DNA of 64,000 nucleotides, from positions 13,515,749-13,579,748 of the forward strand of contig OX393566.1 in NCBI GenBank assembly GCA_947652115.1, read 5' to 3'. The stretch comes from Blastomussa wellsi. Lineage: Eukaryota > Cnidaria > Anthozoa > Scleractinia > Plerogyridae. Under the pieces are notes generated by a model. The model did not search any database. It saw nothing but the letters and a program-made list of their open reading frames with translations, and was not told the origin of the DNA. Within the stretch, counting starts at the first letter, position 1; every line of letters starts with the position of its first letter. A program made the translations under genes and the position numbers. This document shows, in pieces, positions 12,601-24,600 of the stretch.

Positions 12601-15600
12601 ATAGACCAATGATATTGTGGACCCAGTCCATGGAGCAGTGATATTGTCGCCTAATCCATAGACCAATGATCTTGTGGATCCAGTCCATGGAGCAGTGATA
12701 TTGTTGGCTAATCCATAGCCCATTGATCTTGTGGACCCAGTCCATGGACCAGTGATATTGTGGCCTAATCCATAGACCAATGATATTGTGGACCCAGTCC
12801 ATGGACCAGTGATATTGTGGACCCAGTCCATGACCCAATGATATTGTGGATCCAGTCCATGGACCAATGATATTGTTGATCCAGTCCATGGGCCAGTGAT
12901 ATTGTGGACCCAGTCCATGACCCAATGATATTGTGGATCCAGTCTATGGACCAGTGATATTGTGGATCCAGTCCATAGACCAAACATATTGTGGATCCAG
13001 GCCATGGACCAATGATATTGTAGATCCAGGCCATGGACCAATGATGTTGTGGATGCAGTCCATGTACAAGTGATATTGTGGATCCAGTCCATGGACAAGT
13101 GATATTGTGGATCCAGTCCATGGACCAATGATATTGTGGATCCAGTCCATGAACCAATGATATTGTGGACCCAGTCCATGGACAAGTGATATTGTGGATC
13201 CAGTCCATGGACCAATGATATTGTGGATCCAATCTATGGACCAGTGATATTGTGGATCCAGTCCATAGGCCAAACATATTGTGGATCCAGTCCATGGACA
13301 AGTGATATTGTGTATCCAGTCTATGGACCAATGATATTGTGGATCCAGTCCATGGACCAGTGATATTGTGGACCCAGTCCATGGACCAATGATATTGTGG
13401 ACCCAGTCCATGGACCAGTGATATTGTGGATCCAGTCCATGGACCAATGATATTGTGGATCCAGTCTATGGACCAGTGATATTGTGGATCCAGTCCATAG
13501 ACCAAACATATTGTGGATCCAGTCCATGGACCAATGATATTGTAGATCCAGTCCATGGACCAATGATGTTGTGGATCCAGTCCATGTACAAGTGATATCG
13601 TGGATCCAGTCCATGGACAAGTGATATTGTGGATCCAGTCCATGGACCAGTGATATTGGGGATCCAGTCCATGGACCAATGATATTGTGGATCCAGTCCA
13701 TGGACAAGTGATATTGTGGATCCAGTCCATGGACCAATGATATTATGGATCCAGTCCATGGACTAATGATTTTGCGGATCCAGTCCATGGACCAATGATA
13801 TTGGGGATCCAGTCCATGGACCAATGATATTGTAGATCCAGTCCATGGACCAGTGATATTGTGGATCCAGTACATGGACCAATGATATTGTGGATCCAGT
13901 CCATAGACCAATGATATTGAGGACCTAGTCCATGGAGCAGTGATATCGTGGCCTAATCCATAGACCAATGATCTTGTGGACCCAGTCCATGGACCAGTGA
14001 TATTGTGGCCTAATCCATAGACCAATGATATTGTGGACCCAGTCCATGGACCAGTGATATTGTGGATCCAGTCCATGGACCAATGATATTGTAGATCCAG
14101 TCCATGGACCAATGATATTGTGGATCCAGTCCATGGACCAATGATATTGTGGATCCAGTCCATAGACCAATGATATTGTGGACCCAGTCCATGGAGCAGT
14201 GATATCGTGGCCTAATCCATAGACCAATGATCTTGTGGACCCAGTCCATGGACCAGTGCTATTGTGGCCTAATCCATAGACCAATGATATTGTGGACCCA
14301 GTCTATTGACCAGTGATATTGTGGATCCATTCCATCGACCAATGATATTGTGGATCCAGTCCATAGACCAATGATATTGTGGACCCAGTCCATGGACAAG
14401 TGATATTGTGGATCCAGTCCATGGACCAATGATATTGTGGATCCAGTCGATGGACCAATGATATTGTTGATCCAGTCTATGGACCAGTGATATTGTGGAT
14501 CCAGTCCATAGACCAAACATATTGTGGATCCAGTTCATGGACCAATGATGTTGTAGATCCAGTCCATGGACCAATGATGTTGTGGATCCAGTCCATGTAC
14601 AAGTGATATCGTGGATCCCGTCCATGGACCAATGATATTGTGGATCCAGTCTATGGACCAGTGATATTGTGGATCCAGTCCATGGACCAATGATATTGTG
14701 GACCCAGTCCATGGACCAGTGATATTGTGGACCCAGTCCATGACCCAATGATATTGTGGATCCAGTCCATGGACCAATGATATTGTGGATCCAGTCCATG
14801 GGCCAGTGATATTGTGGACCCAGTCCATGACCCAATGATATTGTGGATCCAGTCTATTGACCAGTGATATTGTGGATCCAGTCCATAGACCAAACATATT
14901 GTGGATCCAGGCCATGGACCAATGATATTGTAGATCCAGTCCATGGACCAATGATGTTGTGGATGCAGTCCATGTACAAGTGATATTGTGGATCCAGTCC
15001 ATGGACAAGTGATATTGTTGATCCAGTCCATGGACCAATGATATTGTTGATCCAGTCCATGGACCAATGATATTGTGGACCCAGTCCATGGACAAGTGAT
15101 ATTGTGGATCCAGTCCATGGACCAATGATATTGTGGATCCAATCTATGGACCAGTGATATTGTGGAACAAGTCCATAGGCCAAACATATTTTGGATCCAG
15201 TCCATGGACCAATGATATTGTGGATCCTGTCCATGGACAAGTGATATTGTGGATCCAGTCCATGGACCAATGATATTATGGATCCAGTCCATGGACCAAT
15301 GATATTGTGGATCCAGTCCATGGACCAATGATATTGTGGATCCAGTCCATAGACCAATGATATTGTGGACCCAGTCCATGGAGCAGTGATATTGTGGCCT
15401 AATCCATAGACCAATGATCTTGTGGATCCAGTCCATGGAGCAGTGATATTGTGGGCTAATCCATAGCCCAATGATCTTGTGGACCCAGTCCATGGACCAG
15501 TGATATTGTGGCCTAATCCATAGACGAATGATATTGTGGACCCAGTCCATGGACCAGTGATATTGTGGCGTAATCCATAGACCAATGATATTGTGGACCC

Positions 15601-18600
15601 ACTCCATGGACCAATGATATTGTTGATCCAGTCCATGGGCCAGTGATATTGTGGACCCAGTCCATGACCCAATGATATTGTGGATCCAGTCTATGGACCA
15701 GTGATATTGTGGATCCAGTCCATAGACCAAACATATTGTGGATCCAGGCCATGGACCAATGATATTGTAGATCCAGGCCATGGACCAATGATGTTGTGGA
15801 TGCAGTCCATGTACAAGTGATATTGTGGATCCAGTCCATGGACAAGTGATATTGTGGATCCAGTCCATGGACCAATGATATTGTGGATCCAGTCCATGAA
15901 CCAATGATATTGTGGACCCAGTCCATGGACAAGTGATATTGTGGATCCAGTCCATGGACCAATGATATTGTGGATCCAATCTATGGACCAGCGATATTGT
16001 GGATCCAGTCCATAGGCCAAACATATTGTGGATCCAGTCCATGGACAAGTGATATTGTGTATCCAGTCTATGGACCAATGATATTGTGGATCCAGTCCAT
16101 GGACCAATGATATTGTAGATCCAGTCCATGGACCAATGATGTTGTGGATCCATTCCATGTACAAGTGATATCGTGGATCCAGTCCATGGACAAGTGATAT
16201 TGTGGATCCAGTCCATGGACCAGTGATATTGTGGACCCAGTCCATGGACCAATGATATTGTGGATCCAGTCCATGGACCAGTGATATTGTGGATCCAGTC
16301 CATGGACCAATGATATTGTGGATCCAGTCTATGGACCAGTGATATTGTGGATCCAGTCCATAGACCAAACATATTGTGGATCCAGTCCATGGACCAATGA
16401 TATTGTAGATCCAGTCCATGGACCAATAATGTTGTGGATCCAGTCCATGAACAAGTGATATCGTGGATCCAGTCCATGGACAAGTGATATTGTGGATCCA
16501 GTCCATGGACCAGTGATATTGGGGATCCAGTCCATGGACCAATGATATTGTGGATCCAGTCCATGGACAAGTGATATTGTGGATCCAGTCCATGGACCAA
16601 TGATATTATGGATCCAGTCCATGGACTAATGATTTTGTGGATCCAGTCCATGGACCAATGATATTGGGGATCCAGTCCATGGACCAATGATATTGTAGAT
16701 CCAGTCCATGGACCAATGATATTGTGGATCCAGTACATGGACCAATGATATTGTGGATCCAGTCCATAGACCAATGATATTGAGGACCTAGTCCATGGAG
16801 CAGTGATATCGTGGCCTAATCCATAGACCAATGATCTTGTGGACCCAGTCCATGGACCAGTGATATTGTGGATCCAGTCCATGGACCAATGATATTGTAG
16901 ATCCAGTCCATGGACCAATGATATTGTGGATCCAGTCCATGGACCAATGATATTGTGGATCCAGTCCATAGACCAATGATATTGTGGACCCAGTCCATGG
17001 AGCAGTGATATCGTGGCCTAATCCATAGACCAATGATCTTGTGGACCCAGTCCATGGACCAGTGATATTGTGGCCTAATCCATAGACCAATGATATTGTG
17101 GACCCAGTCTATTGACCAGTGATATTGTGGATCCATTCCATCGACCAATGATATTGTGGATCCAGTCCATAGACCAATGATATTGTGGACCCAGTCCATG
17201 GACAAGTGATATTGTGGATCCAGTCCATGGACCAATGATATTGTGGATCCAGTCGATGGACCAATGATATTGTGGATCCAGTCTATGGACCAGTGATATT
17301 GTGGATCCAGTCCATAGACCAAACATATTGTGGATCCAGTTCATGGACCAATGATGTTGTAGATCCAGTCCATATATAAGTGATATCGTGGATCCAGTCC
17401 ATGGACAAGTGATATTGTGGATCCAGTCCACGGACCAATGATATTGTGGATCCAGTCCATGGACCAATGATATTGTGGATCCAGTCCATAGACAAGTGAT
17501 ATTGTGGATCCAGTCCATGGACCAATGATATTATGGATCCAGTTGATGGACCAATGATATTGTGGATCCAGTCTATGGACCAGTGATATTGTGGATCCAG
17601 TCCATAGACCAAACATATTGTGGATCCAGTCCATGGACCAATGATGTTGTGGATCCAGTCCATATACAAGTGATATCGTGGATCCAGTCCATGGACAAGT
17701 GATATTGTGGATCCAGTCCACGGACCAATGATATTGTGGATCCAGTCCATGGACCAATGATATTGTGGATCCAGTCCATAGACAAGTGATATTGTGGATC
17801 CAGTCCATGGACCAATGATATTATGGATTTAGTCCATGGACTAATGATATTGTGGATCCAGTCCATGGACCAATGATATTGTGGATCCAGTCCATAGACC
17901 AATGATATTGTGGACCCAGTCCATGGAGCAGTGATATTGTGGGCTAATCCATAGACCAATGATCTTGTGGATCCAGTCCATGGAGCAGTGATATTGTGGG
18001 CTAACCATAGCCCAATGATCTTGTGGACCCAGTCCATGGACCAGTGATATTGTGGCCTAATCCATAGACCAATGATATTGTGGACCCAGTCCATGGACCA
18101 GTGATATTGTGGCGTAATCCATAGACCAATGATATTGTGGACCCAGTCCATGGACCAGTGATATTGTGGACCCAGTCCATGGACCAATGATATTGTGGAC
18201 CCAGTCCATGGACCAGTGATATTGTGGACCCAGTCCATGACCCAATGATATTGTGGATCCAGTCCATGGACCAATGATATTGTGGATCCAGTCCATGGGC
18301 CAGTGATATTGTGGACCCAGTCCATGACCCAATGATATTGTGGATCCAGTCTATGGACCAGTGATATTGTGGATCCAGTCCATAGACCAAACATATATTG
18401 GATCCAGGCCATGGACCAATGATATTGTAGATCCAGGCCATGGACCAATGATGTTGTGGATGCAGTCCATGTACAAGTGATATTGTGGATCCAGTCCATG
18501 GACAAGTGATATTGTGGATCCAGTCCATGGACCAATGATATTGTGGATCCAGTCCATGGACCAATGATATTGTGGACCCAGTCCATGGACAAGTGATATT

Positions 18601-21600
18601 GTGGATCCAGTCCATGGACCAATGATATTGTGGATCCAATCTATGGACCAGTGATATTGTGGATCCAGTCCATAGGCCAAACATATTGTGGATCCAGTCC
18701 ATGGACAAGTGATATTGTGGATCCAGTCTATGGACCAATGATATTGTGGATCCAGTCCATGGACCAATGATATTGTGGATCCAGTCCATGGACAAGTGAT
18801 ATTGTGGATCTAGTCCATGGACCAATGATATAAATGTGCAACTACTCAAAAAGAAGTCTAGTGGAGTGAAAAGAAAACAACAACAACAAGCTTTATTACC
18901 AAATTAACAAAAGTTAAACATAATTCACAACAATATATTGATACAAAAATAGGTAACACTTACTCAGAACAACTAAAACGCTAATCGCTAATCCACAAGC
19001 CACTAGGACAAAATCAGTCCCACAGCTGGTTGATCAGCAGGTGATCCAGTGGACTGGGTCTTTGTCCAGAATAACAAGGTTCCACTGACAGAACAGTATT
19101 AAAAAAATATAGTTGTTTCCCATGCGTATAGTGTACAGAGCTGTCATTTTTATTAATACTATAAAATTCAATATATTAATAATAATAACTGGAAAAAATT
19201 GATGAAAAACAATGGCCATGTATATGATAACACTTAATCTTCATTGATGGATCACTGATTTCCAATCATCCAGGTAATTTTGGATATATGATTTTATGAT
19301 GTGTTATTTTGTTTTCTTAAGCTGAAAGATATTGGGAAAGTGAAGTTTATTGGAATTACAGGATATCCACTTGAAAACTTTCGGTTGGTGAGGCTTTGTT
19401 GTTTTCATAATTTTTGATTTTGCTTCTTGATTGATAAGCAATGCAGAATCGGTGATGTTAAATTATGTCACATTTAGTTCATAATGTAATTCAGGTGAAG
19501 GTATTGCTAATAACATAGGAGCACTACGATCGTTGGCCCAGTAAATTATACATATAATATTAATCTACAAGATAATAATATAGAGTTGACTGATAGTTTG
19601 AAGATTCTTGGTGTCACTTTAGATGAAAGAATAACATTTAAGCCTTATATACAAGAACAACTTAAGAAGGCATGTGCTAAGGCAGCTGCCCTGCATATTA
19701 TTGGCTGTGCAAATTTATACCACAAGATGTGATGATTCGACTTTATAAAGCATATGTACTACCTCACCTAGAGAACTGTAGCCGACTCCTGCTAGGAATA
19801 AGTGAAGGACTTAAAAACAAGTTCGAGGACACTAATTACTATATCCTTAGGACTATCCTAGGGTATTCAAGCTCAGTGTTTTATGATTTTCTCCTTAACT
19901 TGGCTGAATTACAGAACTAAGAGACACAGAGGCAATTTCAGTCATTAGTCATTTATATAAATGTTTAAGAGGCCTGGAAACTTTTCAAAATAACAAAGTG
20001 CCGGGAATGATGGCATTCCTGCAGAGTTTTATAAGAAGTTATGGCCTTTAATTAGTGAACCTTTCATTAAATGTGTTAACAATTCTTTTGAAAAGAAAGA
20101 ATTATCAAACTCCCAAAAATAAGCTGTTATAACGCTTATCGAAAAAAAAGGAAAAGACCGTACATTATTAGAAAACTGGCGACCAATCTCTCTATTAAAT
20201 ATACCAGTAGATGTAAAAATAATGTCTAAAGTTATAGCTACTAGGATTAAAAATGTTTTGCCTAATATAATTCACTACAGTCAAACTGGTTTTATTAAAG
20301 ATCCGGGTACATTGGCGAGACGATACGATCGATCTACGATATAATGGATTTTGCTCTTGAAGAAAATGTTTCGGGATTGCTGTTATTTATTGATTTCCAC
20401 AAGGCGTTTGATAGCGTCGAATGGGACTTCATTTTAGAATGCTTACATTATTTTAATTTCGTCCCTGATTCTCTTGGGTTAAAATTTTCTACAAAAACAT
20501 TCAAAGCTGTATTATAAATAATGGTACAACTTCCGACTTTTTCACTCTAGAACATGGCATAAGGCAAGGAGACCCCTTATCACCATATCTGTTTGTTTTG
20601 GCAGCTGAAGTGTTGGCGATTGCTGTTCGGCAAAATGAAGAAATAAAGGGCATTACTATTGGGACTGAGGAAACAAAACTTCTCCAATATGCCAATGATA
20701 TTATTGTGACACTTTCAGATATTAGTTCTGCACAGGCACTTTTCGATTTGCTAGTTATCTTTAAAAACGCTTCAGGTCTAATGATTAACTGCACTAAAAC
20801 TGAAGGAATGTGGATCAGGTCCTTGAGAAACAACAAACAGAAACCTTTTGGAATTAAATGGCCTAATGAGCCTATCAAAGCACTTGGAGTCTATTACTTG
20901 CATGATCAAAAACTACTGCTGGAAAAGAACTTTATAGAAAATCTAGATAAGATAAAAAAGCTTATAAACATCTAGTCGTCAAGAGGTTTATCGCGGTATA
21001 GAAAGGTGACGATAATCAAAGCTCTTGTAATCCCCAAAATGGTTTATTTATTCTCATTAATGCCAACCCCAGAAGGAGTAGTTACAGAATTAAATCAAAT
21101 GCTCTATAGATTTTTGTGGAAAGGTACTGATAAAGTTACAAGGCTATCTACAATAAATGAGTATGAGAAAGGGGGATTGAAAATGATTGACTTTGAATGC
21201 CAGATAAAATCATTATGTTTAGCTTGGTTGAAGAGAATTTTCACCGTGAATAATCTTGGTACATGGAAGTGCTATCTGTCTCATATTCTAGCCAAATATG
21301 GCGGATTTTTCCTTTTTAATTGTAATTTCGATTTCAAAGATTATTTGATCCGTTCCCAATTTTATACGGGATTATTGAAGTGGTGGTCTGACTTTCGCGA
21401 GGCTTTCTCGTCAAGTAAGGAGTGGAATAATATAATTTGGAACAATAAAGAAATTTGTGTTAACGGCTCTCCAGTCTACTATAAAAATTATTTTGAGAAC
21501 GACATTCTTTATGTAAGTGATCTGTTATTTAACTTAAACAATACAGAATCTTTCGATTGTAACACGAAAAAAATAAAAGAAACAACTTCTTAGTATGGAC

Positions 21601-24600
21601 TGGTCTTTGCTATTCTGTACCATAGCTACATCAAAATCCATTATTGTCAACAGATGCATTTTTTGTTAATTTTTGCCAACTGTCCAAATTTAAAATAAAG
21701 TGGACAGTTTTTGCTCAAACTGTCCAATTTAAGAAAAATCTGGATACCTTCCATAAACCAATCAATTGTCAAGAAAAACTAGTTTGGAGGGCAAAACATT
21801 TGCCATGTTCATATATTTTTGGAGGCTATATAATTAATAGGTAACAGGACTACATGCTTGTCCAATTTGGAAATAATTGGATTCAAAAACATTTCTTGAA
21901 CTTCCAAATTGGACTCGGCCTACGGCGTTGTCCAATTTTGCAGTCCTGAATTTTTTCTCATCCAATTATTTTCAAATTGGACAACATGTAGTCCTATTAC
22001 ATATACATATTACCTGAAAAATACATCCACTATGACCACACCCTCGACATCCTCTCCCTCTTTTACAATTGACAAGAATATATTTTATGTGACTCAAAAG
22101 AAATCAAAGCAATACTATTCATTTTTAATTGGTAAAAAGGCACAACAACCGAGTGCTGCTAATAAATTACAAATGGAGTTTAATTTATCGATTGATCAAT
22201 TGAAACAGAGATATATATATAAATATCTATACAAATATATAGAAATATATACATATATACACAACAGATATATATACTTCCCCATAAATCTGCTTTAGAG
22301 ACTTACGTCATAGCTTTTCAATACAAAGGTCTTAACTCTATTCTTGACACAAACGCTAAACTTTACAAAATAGGTTACACTCTGTGTGACAAGTGTACCT
22401 TTTGTAAATCGCATCCAGAACATTTGTATCACTTATTATACAGTTGTCCTCTTTCTAAAGCTTTCTGGGATGATTTCAAATTGCTCTGGTTCTCTTGTAC
22501 TAGAGAGATAATTAATCTTAGTAAACAAGATGTTATAGTAGGTGTGGCCCCTTGCTTAACTATTTTCTTCTTATTGCTAAACTCTACCTATGGATTGCAG
22601 AAGAAACCAAGCTCTTCCAAATGTCAATGGATTTAAAGCGAAAATTACAATTAAATATGAAACTGAAAAGTATATTGGGCGAACCAATAGTAAAACAGAT
22701 ATTTTGGAGGCAAAATGGACGAACTTCCAATTTAATTAATTGTTTTTCATCATTTGTTATAATTTAAGTCAGTAATAGTGGTCTTTGTCAGTTATGTTTT
22801 GTAAGTACTTCTACGTTGATATATGTATCTCAGTCAAAATTCTTAGAACTAGTAAATGTAAGTAGGGGTTCTTTGTAATGTATTGTTAGTGATGTAGCGT
22901 GATTTTGTATTGTGTTGTATTATGAAATACATTAATAAAAACAATAATAAAAGAGGCCAGGGACCGGAATATCTCAGTAAGTTTTTAACATTTTAAATGT
23001 GAATTACAATCTAAGGGGGTCCGGCACACGCCTCATGCTGCTATCTTTCAATTTAGAATACAAGCATAAATCATGGTCATATTTAACTACTAAGCTTTGG
23101 AATGGTTTGCCTACTAGAGTTAGGGAGTGTCCGGACTTGGCCACTTTCAGGCACGCATTGCCTTCGTTTGTGGCACGGCTTTAACTTTGCGGGATTGTTA
23201 CGGGTCTGGGGTGGCTGGGCTGGACACATAGGTGTCCTTTTCCATAGCATACCTATGAATTTTTTGAATTTTTTTTATTAATTTTCAATTTTTATGCACA
23301 TTCATTTACAATTTAGATATTATACATAATTAGATATTATATACAAATTAGATAATACATCGCTTTTTGCTTTTATCTTTTGTTATTAGTTCTTATTAGC
23401 TAATTATCTTTAATTAGTTTCACTTTCACATTTAAACAAGCTTTCTGCTCCTAGGTGACACGTGGGTAAATAAAAGTATTACTACTACTACTACCGGTAC
23501 ATCCCCCTGACACTGACCTCAGGAAGGAAATTTGAACTTTCTATCCAACCAAGTGTTTTGACAATTAGCAATTTTACCACAGCTGTAAAAATGTACGTTC
23601 AACATTTCTAATTTTGCACAGTTCTGAAGTGACTAGATAGTAATGCCTTTGACCTGTTGTTGTCTTTGACCTGTTGTCTGCCTTTGATTAATTACACAGG
23701 ACAGTTCTTGAAAGAAGCAAAATGAAAATTGACACCTTGTTGACTTATTGCCACTGTTCACTGAATGATACTGAATTGCTAGATTACATGGCATTCTTCA
23801 AAGTAAGAATTACTTAATATTTAAGTGTCAAATTTGGCATGGGTGCACTCAGTCAAATTGTTAAAATATTAGATAACACCCAGAATGTACAACGTGTGTT
23901 TACATTTTGACTAGAAATATGTAAAGACCTTGCAAAACGTAGTAATGAGCAAAATGTCTCTTTGCTTGTAAATATTTGAAGAAATAAAAGATTTCAAAAA
24001 CTGTAAAATATACCTGAGCAGATAATTCGTACGAATGAGGCCACTAGGGTTGTTTACCATTTACCATAAAATCTGGAAATTCCGGATGGAATGTAAATGA
24101 CTAATTTTACCTCCCCGAATGGAAATTTTCTCGGGAAAACGGGATTTCTTGAAAAGTAGTCCAAAATTCCCAAACGGAAAATGTGCTTACCATTTGCCAT
24201 TCGCCACAAGCTCCAGGCCCTACGTCAATATGTCAAACTCACCCTTGACTTTCTTGGTAAGTTGGGTCTGTTTTGTAAATGGAACACGCCATTCCCAAAC
24301 AGAAATTTCCATTGGGGACTTTTGCTTTCCATCTGCACAAACCGTCGACCAACTGGTTTCCCCATGTAAATGGTAAACAACATAGGTTTTTGCTTGGACT
24401 GAGGTGCGCTGGTGCAGGCCTGGTCACTAGCTGTCAAAAGCGGGGGTACGGTGTTCTTTTTGACAGCTTGGCCAAGCTAGACTTAATTGTTTTGAGCTTA
24501 TCCCGGTTTCTGTAGCATTAAGCAGCTAGGAATGCAGATGGTCTCACCTATCAGTTTGAATGTTGCAACACAACTGGCGCCTATTTTGTGAAGTCCAAAT

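Larger units (their letters stand above)
19975..22950 (+). mobile_element. Tx1/L1-type LINE, 5'-truncated, mutated, inserted in the CR1-like LINE
   Basis: The RT domain starts near 20000 (VPGNDGIPAEFYKKLW) and continues through ITLIEKKGKDR-TLLENWRPISLL, LLFIDFHKAFDSVEWDF, HGIRQGDPLSPYLFVLAAEVLA, the palm motif and the long C-terminal region (VTIIKALVIPKMVYLFSLMP, then WKGTDKV), to a cysteine/histidine segment near 22395-22450 (CDKCTFCKSHPEHLYHLLYSC). Several stops and frameshifts are present. The catalytic YADD is YAND here (20688-20699). The 3' end is A-rich (AATAAAAACAATAAT). Flanking copies of AAGAGGCC at 19967-19974 and 22951-22958 look like the target-site duplication. Confidence 0.85.

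Noticed and set aside
3893..18832. CRISPR array
   Set aside because: There are no spacers; units abut directly, the setting is a eukaryotic intron and no cas genes are present.
3862..18849. Dozens of minus-strand open frames up to 772 codons with a 29-residue repeat (WIHNIIGPWTGSTISLVHG and so on)
   Set aside because: The 29-bp unit has no stop on the minus strand, and since 29 is not a multiple of 3 all three frames are read in turn, so every long run of units is open by construction. The array sits in an intron of a plus-strand gene, no promoter or splice context is seen, and variants show no synonymous bias visible by eye.
19042..19066. Detached satellite unit in the right flank
   Set aside because: GATCCAGTGGACTGGGTC is similar by eye, but it is out of register with the unit and matches only a few consecutive bases.
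20501..20878. Minus-strand ORF of 125 aa
   Set aside because: It is the antisense shadow of the LINE reverse transcriptase frame.
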